DNA from: Sitta carolinensis
Taxonomy: Eukaryota; Chordata; Aves; Passeriformes; Sittidae
Assembly (NCBI GenBank): GCA_032173965.1
Contig: CM063288.1
Span: forward strand, 12,876,501 to 12,940,500
Length of the DNA stretch: 64,000 nucleotides
Direction: 5' to 3'
Shown here: positions 12,421-26,179 of the stretch, piece after piece
Layout of the letters: each line of letters starts with the position of its first letter
Position numbering within the stretch: position 1 is the stretch's first letter
Position numbers and translations under genes: made by a program
Notes under the pieces: model-generated
The model's database searches: none
The model's input: only the letters and a program-made list of their open reading frames with translations
What the model was told of the DNA's origin: nothing

Positions 12421-15400
12421 GAGAAACCCATCTGCAATATATGGTTTTCAGAAGATGGGGCCAATCCACCCTACAACCAAAATCAAACTTTCATACACTA
12501 AAGCATCTAACACCTACTAAGGATATGGGTCTGATTGCGCTCACTTTCTTGGTAAAAATGAAAAATTATATTTTGCAGTTGGAGGTCAGACAAATGAGAT
12601 TAAAGTAATAATTAAAGATTTATTTTTTTTGCCAGTGGACAATAAATCATCAGGGTGCAGCAAACATTTTGTATCACGATGAGCCAACTTGTAGTTGTTA
12701 TTTTAGAAAAAGGTTAATCTGAAATGTATGTGAGGTGAAAAAGTACATACATATTTTAATGGTTTGTTTTCCTTAAGGAAAAATATTGTCATAACTATCT
12801 AAGAGTCCCGATCAAAATAAAGTTTTTTCCTCCTACCCTAATGTAATTTTCTGTGTTAGATAACAATGCATCTTTGCTTTACACATAACACAAAATTTTC
12901 AGTAATGACATCAAAGGGTCTATCTGTACTACAATTTGGTATCGCAAATAAGCCTTCATTCATAAGTATAGGCTTAGGGCTAATATTCATTCACTTGTAA
13001 AGGATTTATTTCAATCAAACAATGTATCCATCCAGTGGAACAAGCTGAAAAAAGCTTAGTGCTGTACAGCTGAAGTCTAATTCATTAGCAGAAAATCAGA
13101 GGCATGTTATTAGTGAATACAAAGGAGAAAAAATCAGCGAAGGCTACAATATAAATAAAAATCTGTTAATCAGATTGTATGGCTGTATTCTGGTTTGTTG
13201 TTAGTGAGGCATAATTTTAATCTTCTACCAAATGAGACTCTCCATTTCTTCAGTTTAGGATGGGTCAGGTTTACTTCTGGCTCAAAATTCCTCATCTAGT
13301 GAGGTGAAAGTAAAGGGGAAATTCATCTAACAATAACTACAAAGCTGCACATGTAATTGAGGTGATGCTGAAACTCACTAAAATATCACAAAAATCCAAG
13401 ACACTGGATATGGGCGAAAGGAAAAAAATGGACATGAAATCAATATGAATGTCAAAATAACCCAACAACAAACTCCAGGAAATTATAGGAGCCTAATTTG
13501 TACTTACCTTGTTAATATCTAAACTATGATTCAGGCTTTTTGTTATCACTGTGCTAGCACAAAAATGTTCTAAAGGATGACTCTTTGACAAAAGAAGTCT
13601 GATATCACTATGGAGAATTCAAGAATTGCCAGGAATTCTCTGCCGGATAAAGACCAGCAAAAAACTCAAGGGCATCTTTGTAGTCATGTAAATCCAATCT
13701 AGGGTCAGGCACTATCAGACCTGAAATATCAAAAAGTGGTGAAATTGCTCCTCATACCTCTAGTACCATTTGCAACTCTGCAGAATCAAAATCAGTTTTG
13801 TGTTTGCTATCAGATTTGGCCAAGCACAGGATGAAGTAATTGAAAAGAAGGTTGTTCTATTCATAACTGTAACAAAAGGTGAATTGTAAATGTCTGTATG
13901 TTTTCTGAGGAGTAACGAGGGTGATTAAAGATTTCATGCACAGACTGGGTTCCACACACAGGTTAAATTAATACCTGTAATGAGAAAAAGATAATGTATT
14001 GGATGAACACCACAGTGAAATGGCAGTCAAATAAATTAGCATTAAGCTGCTAATAGTTTCAACACAAAAAAGACATCATTCCTCAAGCAAAGCTTAAAGA
14101 CAGGAAAAAAAACGTAAAAAAAAAAGTTTTGATGAACACCATTTTAGTACTGGCTACTTCCAGTGTGCTCCTTGTCATCCACTGTGCTGCTTACGTTGAA
14201 CCACACCCATCTGCTGCACTCCTTCAGGTTCTGCTGCTGTTTGTTCTGGAAGGCCTGGCTCCTGCCTTCAGGTTTCCCTCTTTTCCTGCACTGGGTTCAG
14301 GCAAGTCAACTTTCATAGGAGGCATCTATTGGACAGGGGAAATAACTTGCTCAAAGCATTTTGCAGACATTGACAAAGCTGCTTTCAGAGATGAATGATA
14401 AGGAAGTGTTTAACATCCAAGTGAGTAACAACATCTTTGACCTGAGAAGATGTCTCAGCCATCGACATGACCATAGTACCAGTGACAGAGAGGTGCTGAG
14501 ACAGGGAGACCAATATGCACCAGAAGAACTGGAAAACAATACACAATAGAGTTTTAGTGAATATATGGGTTTTGAATGTTGAGAGCTGTGTTAGAGGTAG
14601 TTGTTGAGTTATCTTATCTTCTGTTATCTTCTCTGCATCATGGCATGCCCTTCTGTGAGGAACAGTGCAGAGGGAGGCTGCAATACACCTGCCTATGTCC
14701 TGCCCATTTTTTGGTCCTATCCATTTTTATGTGTGTAGTCCATTTAAAAGATACAGTGGTGCTGCTTGGCATAGGCATGCATTCAGGCAAGTCACTGGCA
14801 AAATATCCAGTCTGGATGATGATTCAGTCAGGAAAGTAATCTTTGGCTGGCAAGCAGCTCTTCTGCATCCCTCACTGGCCTTTTGGTGGGACAAGAAAGG
14901 AAATGTTTGGTCCAAGTTATTTTACATATTTATCAGAGATGAAGAAGAGAACTAATGTCATTTGCAAGCTGTAAGCTACAATTACAATAAAATGGAGAGA
15001 GGCAAATTAGTGGGTTTGTGTTAGTGTCTGACAGCCAGACGGTTGGAACTTTGCAGTAATTTTGAAAGGTATATTAAGGGCATAAGGTATTAAATCCTTT
15101 TGACTTTTAATGGAAAAGGTGGCCACTGTATTTCCTGAGTGTCCAGCTGTAAAGTAGTCCTTAAGGCAGTTATCAGGTTCAGAGGACAGTAAAATCCTTT
15201 TTTGTCTCTCCTACTCAAATGGTCACTTTCTCAGTTCTAAACCTAATGAGATGTGTATGAGCCACTGTATTTCTTAAACAGCATTAATGGTTGAGCAGCC
15301 ATTTAATATCAGGGTCACCCTACCACAAATAGAATGAAAGGCAAGGTGTCACAGTGCGCAATATAAAAATGGATTAGGACACCCAGACTCTTACCTGACA

Positions 15401-18400
15401 AAGAAAAGGCACTTGGACAGTCCTGTATATTTTTTCCAGGAGAGATTGATAGAAAAAAGAAAATATCCACATTGTTGGCCACTCATGCTGTGCAAATTAT
15501 TACTATTAGTATTTTCTACCTTATATTTGCAATATGCATTCACACTATGTGATGTTGTGTACTTTCAAGGAAAAAAAACCTCATATGGAAAAGCATAAAA
15601 ACTTGTTTCCCAAGTATGGCTTGCAGCTTTTAGGTATCTATTTCAACCTTTTGTGTGCCCTCATGAAATGCAGTTTGGAGACCTTGTGGACATTGTAACT
15701 GTTTTTAACCAGTAAGTCACTAAGACCTGCTTTTTTATAATGATTTTTTGTGGCTCTACTTTTTATTTTTAGAGCATATAGGACTATATAACCCTTGTAT
15801 GACTGGTAGTCACTCACTGATCAGGTCAACAGTATGGCCAGTCATGAGAGAAGGGAAGACTCAAAGTTTTCTTATGTAAAGACAAAGCAGGAAAATTATA
15901 TCTATCAAACGAAGGCTTGTATTTCTGGGAAACAGAAATGACTGTCTGCATGACATATGCTTACACCTACTTTTATTCCAGGTTTTGTATGCTCACTAAT
16001 CATTTGCATGCAGTTTCTCTGGAGTAGTTTTGAGAACTGAGCCAGGCTGGAGTTGCTCACAAGAAAGTTAAAGCAAAATTACCTTGCTGCAGAGTCTTCA
16101 AGGCTGATAAACCCAAACCTATAAATTTGACAATATGGTCCTCTGACCCTGTCACTTTGTGTGCTGTTTATTGCTTTACCCTTTAAAATACCAGTCACAG
16201 GCTGGCAACGAGCAGACTTTCCTCTTATTTTGGTGATAGAGATATTTTTCAGACCACTGCTCTGACTAATCTTGAGAAGTGCTCTTTCCCCCTCATTTGT
16301 GGGATTGCTTGCATATCCTTTTAAGGTTTTTTCATTGCTTTATCCTTTTTTATTTAGAGAAAAGTATGTCCATGGAATGTTTGTAGTCCTTGCTGCTTCT
16401 TGTGTGTCACATCCAAACATATTGTAAACATTTTTCATTTCAGTCAGAAAAGACTCCCAATGTCTAAATGAGCATCCTTCAGGCTATGGGTAAAAATTCA
16501 AATCCGTTAGATATATCCATTAGCTGGCATTCCAGCACACCTCATTTACACCGAGATTCTAAACAGACTGTCCTTCCAGCCATACCCATTCAAACATTCC
16601 CTTATTTGAAACCATATTCATCACAAATATCCCCTTAAGGCTTTACTGGTCATTGCATTGATGTACAGTGGGGCTTTTACTTCCTTTAAATTCCTCTACA
16701 TGAATACCTCCAAAGATGTTATAGTGGGACTATGCTCTGAAAGGTCAGGTATACATCCGAGGGTTTTTAGACTCATTTCTAGAAAGGGTTGAAGATGTAA
16801 TTCAAGGAAAATAGAATCTTTTATATTTCAAGTATATTTAAACATAGTTAACCTTACCTTAAAATAAGAAACTACTTTTTGAAGTTTTTCTTCCATGGAA
16901 CATGACAAGAAACTGAATTAAATAGGGTGACTGAGTTCCCCACAGGGCATAGCACAGTAGGTTTTCTGAGGGGGAAAAATAGTATTTCTATGAGGTTTGT
17001 ACTGAGTTCCCTGCTGTGTCGTTTTAGAAGCACTAATGTGCAATTAGAGGAATTTGCAAACTGATCTCCAGTTTTCATTTGAAACACCACCTGGTCTCAC
17101 TTTTCTGTAGTCAAGGAGTGTTTCACCATATTTTATTAGAAGTTGAGCTGATTGTCTTGGAGACAAAAGCAAGTCATAAGAAGAAAACTCAGAGATTTAA
17201 ATAATTTGGAATGATTTTTTCATATTTGAATATTTGAGAAAAAATTTCCTTCTGTGTGAAATTACATGAATATCACTGCTGTTTATATAAAACTGGAACT
17301 TCTCTTCATAGTTTTCACCACTATGAACAAAGAAAAAGTGGTATGAAAAGTGTTTCTAACTTTATCACCTCTTTTTTTCCACTCTTACCAACAGGAAAAA
17401 ATGTCACTTTCTAAAATGTGTTTATAAGATTTTTTTTTTTTAAACTGAAATTGCAGTTTCTATCAAACAGTTTTGGTTTTAAAAGTATCAGCAAACCAGC
17501 TTTGGCATAGCTTTCATCAGTTGTTAGACTGCATACAGTTCAAGTGTCTGTATGGGCTGAAAATATTGACAATTAACCACATTTTCTACAAAGATGCAAA
17601 AAAAAAGCATTTTTCTTCAGAGTGTCGTCATATGAAATCTGTTCTGATTATGAGTTATGATAATTACAATCTATTGGTTACCTATTCACTCTTCATAAAT
17701 ATATTTAATAATTTGTCATTAATACTAAAATTATTTTGTAATTCCCATGGCAAAATTCTGATTATTGTTAATGGCTTCTCTCCTGTCCAGCATCCAATAG
17801 TTGCTCTTTACTGTTCTATCCTAAAACAAATCAATGGTTTGAAGTTTGAATTACACATTTTCTTCAAGAATTCCTCCTTTCCTTTAGCTACCTGTTAAGC
17901 CTGCAGTCAAGACTTAAATTTTAGCCTGACTCCATGGCATAGACTTCAGTTCGCAGTACAGTTTCAGAACATTTTGCTGCTTGTGTGTGTACCAGAAAGT
18001 AATCCACTCTTTTCAGTAATAATTTAAGTCTTTAATGTTATCAAGAATAGCTAAGTGTATTCTATCAATAATGAAATCAGACAGAACTCAAAACAGAAAA
18101 AAGAGCTTTTTTTGCTTTATTCTGACACTTGTAGTTAAATTTTCCAAAGGTATTCAGTTCAGAGCCTATTAAGAATCTGGATTCTGAATCTCATTTTGAC
18201 ACTCAGTGCATTTTAACTATCAATTATTTGTGCTTTCAAAAATAATATTTCTTTTTCTTTTAATTCTTTATTAATTTCTTAAAAAATTACCAGAACACGG
18301 ATAAAATCATACCAATAACACAAACCCGTAATAAACCAAAATTCTAAATCCTAAAGCTTAGTGAAATTTAACAGACTTCCATAGAAATTGCACTAACAAA

Positions 18401-19638
18401 AAATTTATAGAAGTACAGACATGATAAGTAACTGTAGATATGTAAAGGTATTTTTTTGTTTACATTTAAGATCTTTGAAGTCAGGATAACATTTTCGATC
18501 ATTTTTCATGACATTTTTTCAAATCATTGCAGAAAGAGATAGTAGTCCTTACAAGCTGCTGAGAAAAGAGGCAGTTTTAATAAAAATTAATAAATAAACC
18601 CCATCCATTGAAGAAAAACCTAACAGTCAATCACATTTGATTTATAGTAAGTAATTAATTACAGATAAACCTATTTTAACTTCCTTACATATCTATCATG
18701 TCTATTTCTTCTGCATCTCTACTTGTTATTTTAGGTACTATGTTGGAAAAACAAGCAACCCCCCGATCACGATCTCTTTTATTAATATACGTATTATATG
18801 CCTATATCTGTGTATACATTCAGGTGTTTTACTCAAGTGTCAGGGTTTCAAATGTGCCGGTTCAAACTCCATTGAGATCTGGTAGCTGACTGAGATGAAA
18901 TTATAGCATGATGTATTTTTGTAAATTTATATTGGATTATATAATGCTCAGTCTTGACTTAGTCACATGCTTTATGATGGTACCACGTGACAGAAAGTCT
19001 GATACACATTCCTCCCAGGAGGGTAAGAGGAAATATCCATGAGTGAATGGAGAGACCTGGTCATTTTAATCTCACTATGACCTGTTCAAATAACTCATTC
19101 ATTATATTGCATTTTCTGAAATTCAGGAAAATGACAGAGAGCATAGATGATTTTTTTTTAATAAGAAGAAAACAAAATTAAAATAAAATAAATGTTTTTG
19201 TAGATTTTTTTTTTTCATTTTACATTGCTGAATGTTGTATTTATTTTTCCTAAGAAAGGAAGTAATTGAAAAACTGTTGTATGCTTAGAAGCAAACTGGT
19301 GAAATACCTTGTGCAGTAGTAAATTTGTGTAATAGTACTAAGCAAATAAAATTGGTCAGTAAGGGCTTGGTTTTGATGTGTTTATGGCTTTAGAAAGTAG
19401 ATAGAAAAACTGCTTTGTTGGAGGAAGTTTCTTTCTGCTTCTCTGTTATTTGGTACCATGAACCATCCTCTGAAATCAGTGTAGTAGCCAGTAGGTCTTG
19501 ATGGACAAGTTCTATAGAATATGTAGAATGTAGAATGCAGGGAAAGAAAATAATTATTTGTTTAGGAACAATTTTCTATGGCCTAATTCTGAAATGATGT
19601 TTTCATAAGACAGAAAATAATCATAATCTTCATTCTCT

Positions 19639-19715
19639 TATATATATCTTATATATATATTAGAAATATTTAGAAATATAGAAATTCTTAGAAATATTTG
19701 TATATATATATATGC
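19639..19715. repeat. TA dinucleotide and TAGAAATAT-like cluster
   Basis: Two short TA runs (about 19639-19662 and 19701-19713) flank three to four imperfect iterations of a TAGAAATAT-like unit at about 19661-19699. Simple AT-rich tandem sequence, probably length-variable. Confidence 0.75.
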
Positions 19716-20869
19716 AAATTTGTGCTGCAAATTAATTCAAACCCCACAAAACACAAGCAATTTGTGCAAGATTCAGCTCCTCAGCAGAAGGCTCTTTATT
19801 TCCTAGGAAAAAAGTTCTCTAGTGACTGTAACTGAGGTGAAAAAATTTGGTCTATTTTCCAAACTGGTTTGTTTTCAAATTTTTCCATCTTTTCCTATCA
19901 AAGCGAAAGGATCAGCATCTTAGTGTTAACTTTTGTGCTTTCATTACCTCTGAGAAATCTTTTATTACATAAATGGGTGTTCATAGATGGCTGTGTACCT
20001 GGACTCTTTATAGGGTAAAAATCAGTGTCAATGTACATATTTCCTTGATGTGGCAAAGTAAATAACTAACAATTCAAGCTTTGGGAACTTTGTTGCATTT
20101 GAGAAGTTCAGCCTACAAATGCACAATTGTAACTGTTAGGTCTGGCCAGACACCTCAGGGCATTTGTCTTGAATCAAATGCAATGATTTGGACTCTTATA
20201 TTGCTTAAAATGACACTTTCATCCAGCTAACACTGATTCACCCCAAATGTGGGTTGGCTCATCATATAGTATGTTTTCTTGTTGTCGGCTAACAACGTGG
20301 AAAACCTCTTTTTCTTTCTTCTCTCTTCTTTAGGAACATGACAAATTCTGCATTGCAGTCCTCAAAACAAATGTGCTGCCTTTAGCTTAAGGGGAAACTC
20401 AACCTTGAAGAAAGATTTTTTTCTTCTTTCTTAAAACTCAGTGTCCCATAACATTATCTCATCTCTTTAAGTGTTCAGAAAACTTTTCCTGCAGCTAAAA
20501 TTTTGTTTTCAATTTTTAATCTAAACTTGTAGTTCAGATGTAAAATGAAATGAAATAAATTTATAGCCTGTAATCTTTACTATATTTACATGACTTAGAC
20601 GTGACAAACTTGTTATTTTCCCCCTTATATCAGTAAGCTTACATGGTGGCACTGTCACATGGTTGACAAAAAAAGTAAGGAATAGTAAAAAGTAAAAAAA
20701 AGGAAGGTCATATTCTGAAGTTCTTAGCCAAATCTTTCTTTAGGCAAATCTTAAGCTCACTGGGATTTGGTTAAATGAATTACATTTACTAAATTAATTA
20801 AGTGTGTATATTTAAACTATCCTTTTAGTCCCAGCTCTTTATTTGGCACAAACTGTAAAATTTGTTGTG

Positions 20870-20893
20870 TTTTTTTTTTTTTTTTTTTTTTTT
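20870..20893. repeat. Poly(T) tract, 24 bases
   Basis: Uninterrupted run of 24 T. On the minus strand this is poly(A), but no AATAAA lies at the expected distance upstream in that orientation, so retroposition is not supported. Confidence 0.9.
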
Positions 20894-23317
20894 ATGCCGC
20901 ATATATCAGTGTAAGAAAATATAAATATCTTACCAAAAGTTGACTCAACCCAGCCCTACAATATATTTATATTATCAGTTATTATTTAGAGAACATAGCA
21001 ATATAGTAGCCACATGGTACTGGACCTTGTAGTAACTGAAAGAGTACAAACAATGAGAAGGAAAAAGGCCTTCTCTGTTTGGGGATTGGTATTCCTAGTC
21101 TTGGTTATTTTTATTTTGGAATTTTTTTCCTATGTTGGACCAATGTCTCAATTTAGAGGATTGAAGACTAGGACATAGTATAGAAAGCACAGCAAGTATT
21201 CAAAATGCCTTAAGCTGTATTTGGTAGGAATTTGATAATTTCACTTCCACACAAATTCTGCAGAGATCAGTCCTAGGCTATGAGTTAGACTCCCTGCTGA
21301 GCCACTTCACAGCTCTTGATTAGCTATGGATATTATAGTAATTGGGTCTGTTAATGCTTACCTTCCCTGTGAGGTGTTAGCTAAACCTGTTCATTAAAAT
21401 AATGACCACAGAAGAAAAAAGAGGGAGAGGGAGAGAGAATGTAAAGATATGCATAGTATTTCAGGACCTTGGAATTAATTTCTTCTAACACTATGTTCAG
21501 AAACTGTTCAAGAATACTATAACAGCTGCTACTTTACAATTAACTTGCACTATTAATTTGGTTCAGAAAATATATCTTGGTGAGTGAGAGGACAGAATCA
21601 ATCACCTTTGTGCAACACTACAGATTTTTATTACCCATATTCACTCAAGCAACAACTCTACTTAGAAAACATTAATGTTCAGATGCCAGTTGACAAAAGC
21701 ACAGGGACTTATTAAATCAGAAATATTGTGACAAACTGTAGAATTTTGTAGTTTTGCTCTAGGGAGCTAATCCAGTAAAGCATTTAAGAGGCTGCTTAAT
21801 TTTAAGCATAGCAGGGCTCCCCAGAGAAAGCATAAAGCAGATGCTAAAGTGTTTTCCTGGATGGGGCACGCAACTGGTCAAAATTTGTTCTTCTGTGTCT
21901 TTTCTTTTTGTTTTGCTTTGTTTTATAGGAAGATGTTAAGATTGCATCAAGCCCTTTAGAAGTCCATTATGCATGCTAAGTATTCATAGCATAATACGAA
22001 ACGTTATCATGTGCAATATAAATATGAGTATTGGAGTATTACATAGAGATCTAATAAAAAGTTACTGTGCTATGTATGGTGCTCACATAAAACTACATCA
22101 CTAGTCTCAGAACACTTTAAAATATACGGCCTTAATCTGTAGTTCTGGGAAGCTGCTAAATCCATTTGATAGAAATGTGTGAATTTTTTCATCCTGAAGC
22201 CCTCTGAGTTCAGGGAAACCGTGGGATTCATAAAGCTGTTTGAAGACTGCAATACAGGAATATGTCCATGAATGAGGTAAGGGACTTGTGACAGAGGTCC
22301 CAAACCTCCAAGTTACAGGCTAGCCTCAAGTACTCAAAGCTGTGCCATATGAGATGCAGATTGAAATTTTACAAGCATTTCTATGCATACACATGTTCAG
22401 AGCTTCCATTTCCATCCATAAACCTACTGTATTTGTTGTCCTATGCAATCTCCAAGTTATTGAAAAGATCGGTTAGTAAAAATTAACCAAAATTTATTCT
22501 ATTTGGAGTTCATAATTATGCCTCTTGAATGAAAAGTTTTCTAAGCCTACACTGTGGTATAAATGCTGCTCCTAAACCGTAAATTTTGTATTCACATTTG
22601 TAAGCAGTTTTCCCTGTGAATGTTGTGGGAAAATGAAAGCTTTACCTTGAAAGGGAAACTGATTTAACCTGGAGACTTTCCTACCTTCTTTTGGTTGCAT
22701 TTTTTCTTCCTGACTACAGAGATAAGATGAAAACTCCCTTTCACAAACTCTCATTTTTCCTCATGTTCAAAGGCTTCTGTACTACTTTGCTCAGTATTTT
22801 CATCACCACATCAAGTAAGACCTCTGAAATATCTTATTTTCCTACACATTTTTTGTTTATATGAGAGGATGACATAGTGGCAATATTTGGCATCTCAACA
22901 TATTTGAAAGGGAAAAAAGTAATAAACCATCTGGCTCTGTGTTGAATACTCTTCCTGTACTGTTTTCAATGAATATAGACCTTTCTTTTATTGGCCAATT
23001 AGTAATTGTAGAGAAGGTGTTCAAAACAGCTGCAGAAAAAAATTACAGGATTTTAAAGCAAGTTGATTGATTGCATGTTACTGCTGTAACTGCTCCTTTG
23101 GCAGAAACCCTCTTGGCCAACATTCAGGGAATTGAGTTAGGAGAAACAGAATATTCAGTTATCACACCTGAGCTAGAGAATCACCATGTACACAGGGCAA
23201 TGCAGAGCCAAGCACTGATCCTGGCTAATTCAGACCTAGTTTGTGGACACTCATGGAATTACTATGCACAGGTACACCCTTGAAGTGGTGTACCACTGTA
23301 CAACTGTTCAGTGATGT

Positions 23318-23379
23318 ATTTGCAGAGTGAGAGTTTATGATTTGCCCAATTTGCAGAGTGAGAGTTTATGATTTGCCCT
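23318..23379. repeat. 31-bp tandem duplication, two copies
   Basis: Copy 1 is 23318-23348 and copy 2 is 23349-23379. Both begin ATTTGCAGAGTGAGAG and end in GATTTGCCC plus one base; they differ only at that last base (A versus T). Such near identity in otherwise unstructured DNA points to a recent local duplication. Confidence 0.95.
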
Positions 23380-26164
23380 CCAGTATTACTGCAGAATATG
23401 TGTAAGCAGCTAGCAGCTAGTCTGAGCATTGCAGGTTTAGAGTCTTTTTCCTCTTTGTGAAGGAAACTGGCTTTGAATTCAGAAAGGCACACTGACCTTG
23501 AGCCCAAAGAAATTCCTGCAGGTGGTCAACAGTGCCCATTCCTAGTTAATTTCCACTTGAATAATTTATTATCAAATGAGACAAAGTATGTCTTGGCATG
23601 AGGCAGTCCATCAAAGCCCCACTGCTGCTGTAGTTGAGATCAGATCAGTTTGAATTCTCTCTTCACCTGACTATCATGACTTCTCAAATATCGTGGAGAG
23701 TGGCTTGGCAACTACAAAAGCCAGTTGCCTCAGGACTCTGAAATATCAGGAAACAAATATTTAGGGAAACAAAGCAGTCACTTTACTACTGTTTGCATTT
23801 CAGAGCAGTGGGAAGCCTACTACTGATTTCGGTTCTGTAAGCAGAAGATGTTATAGATGAGAAGGTGTGATTCTCCTTTTGTGAGTAGTGTGAGGTGTCA
23901 TGATTTCCAGTAATGCACCTATTCGAGTCTGGCATTTCATGTCTTTCACTTGTTCTGCACCTGATTTTTTCCCTATATAACTAATTCCTAAACCTTAAAC
24001 CACTGTCCCAAGCACCTCTCCTCTTAAACTAATATTTATCTTGTTCCTTGCACAATTCTGAGAGTTCAGATAATTTGTATCTGACAGAATAAATAATAAT
24101 TTCATGATGATTTTGCTACAATGCCAACTATCTTTCTTCCCTCTTTCAGTGAGTTGAATATTTAATATGTCACAGTATGGCTAAGTAAAATCTAAAAAGA
24201 AATTGGCTACATCACAGTGATAGGGACTTCAATTTGTCTTGAGATATTTTTCTCTTAGAGAATACAGACTGTGGTAAAGCTTCAGCCAACTAAGGCAAAA
24301 GTAGTTTGCACCTAAAACTGCTAGACAGCAGAATCCCAAGTATTCTGTCACTAGCTTCCAAATTAAGGAGTTGTTTAAAATCACCCTGCTGGGATAAGCA
24401 GAAATTCAGGCTTTGGATTTCAAATGAAGTCCTAAGGAAAAAGATCTTAGGAGTATGAGAGGTATTCTGGAATTGTTAACAGCACTAAACAGCCAGATAT
24501 TGGTTTCTGTTGTATGGAATATGCAGAGGTTGTTCATTCTTGTGAACAGAAAAAATTAATCCACTTCATGGAAGGAATGATTTCACACTTTAAAAGCATC
24601 AAAATTTGAATGATTGCTGGCCAATACTGAAAATGCATATTTTTGATTTTGCATGTTTTTGTTTTTTCACATTTTTCAGTCATTACCAAAGATGGCATAA
24701 GATTAAAGAATTCTCAGATATGTGTGCACAAACACACATGCAGGCATTGTCTTGTCCAGCAAACTGAAATATTCAACTCAATTCACTGTTTTATTTATCC
24801 ACAGTATTCTGTGTAGTGTAGTCTAGAATGAAGAAATAGAATCACTAGATCTATTGATCATGCAGGGAAACACATGCTTTTATACTTTGTGTTTGTAATC
24901 CCCTGGGTTCCTTTTTCACTCAGATACTGTGATGAAGAGTAAGCTACAAATAAGATGGCAGCTTTTTAAACTCATGGGTGTTGCTTCCAGAGAGTTGTTA
25001 ACTCCTGTAAGATTGCAGGCAAACAGCACCAAGCAGGACACTTGGTTAACAGTGTAGGCTCCTTTTAATACTTCTGCAAGAGGGACCTGCTAAGGAGCTG
25101 GAGCTGCCCAGGCTGCATGGTTAAAGGGAGTCCAAAGAGACCCTACTGTCACAAACCTTTGGTGCTTTTCCAGTTTTTATTAGGATTTTCCAAGCTTATT
25201 TTAATACTAAACTAGGTGTTTTCTTAAAATGCTGAAAGCATTTATTTGATGTCTTTTAAAAGCATTATGTCAGTTTTTTAGACTTAATAGTTCCTTCTGA
25301 AAATTCAGTTAAAACCCTCATCAAAGTTCTTCTCCAACATTTCCAAATCAGCTTCATTATCATGGATTGCGACTCTCTATTAGGCATAAAAATTGACATT
25401 ATAAGCTGACCTTTATCACTATTTAGCAAGGCCCTTGAACTAGAAATACTCAATGGAAAGAGATGAGACCTTGGTTGCAGGTGGGTTTTTGCAGTTTTAA
25501 AGAAAAGAAATATAAAGGTAAACTTCCTGTAAGCCTAAAGATCATGTGCTGCGATGTTCCCATTTGAGTTAAAATGTAAGGCCTTAGAGTGACAAAATAA
25601 ACTAGTTTGCATATTCTGCTGCTGGAACTGCAAGCAAACTAATCAGAAAAATATTAATTCGACTTATGTTATTTCTTCTGGAATAGATGCATGATTTTCT
25701 CTTTTGTACAAGAGGATAGAATTATGGGTTCTATGGATTTCTGCTCAGCACTTATCCATATACTTTATTTACCAAGAGAATTTTCGTGTCAAAAAAAACT
25801 TTACAGGGGGCATAGGTTTTAGTCCATGAGCTTTAACATGAATATTTATTAATGGCATTTCCAATGGATCAAGTATGAGAACAACTGCTGGGATGGATTT
25901 AAACTGGTTGCAATTGTTGGAGGAGCACTGGAATTTTCCTTGCTGCAAATATCAGTGTTCTCTAAGAAATACCCTGCTTGCTGCCTGGTCACGCACAGGA
26001 CAGATTGGGAGTTGGCAGCCGTCTCCTGGGTAGGCATTGATGTGCAGAAAGCATTTAGCAGGTGTGAGGAGGAAGAGCCACATGACATACACTGCTGTTC
26101 ATATTTTTCTTTCCCTTCTTTTGAAAATGAAAATTCAACCTAATGAGTATACTGGTGACTTAGT

Positions 26165-26179
26165 AAAAAAAAAAAAAAA
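26165..26179. repeat. Poly(A) tract, 15 bases
   Basis: Uninterrupted run of 15 A on the plus strand with no associated element. Confidence 0.9.

Larger units (their letters stand above)
9496..20869. other. Unique AT-rich non-coding sequence
   Basis: No gene or recognisable transposon found. The longest frame is 141 codons at 17473-17898 plus; it is rich in Ile, Leu, Phe and Asn as expected from AT-rich DNA and has no recognisable domain. A T/G-rich tract lies at 12375-12420 and an AT dinucleotide cluster at 19639-19715 (both listed separately). The 14130-14960 stretch is somewhat richer in GC, with several overlapping short frames on both strands, none convincing. Confidence 0.6.

Noticed and set aside
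17473..17898. 141-codon frame, plus strand
   Set aside because: Dominated by Ile, Leu, Phe, Asn and Lys as AT-rich chance frames are; no domain.
18850..18870. tRNA B-box-like GGTTCAAACTCC
   Set aside because: No A box at the right distance and no cloverleaf can be folded.
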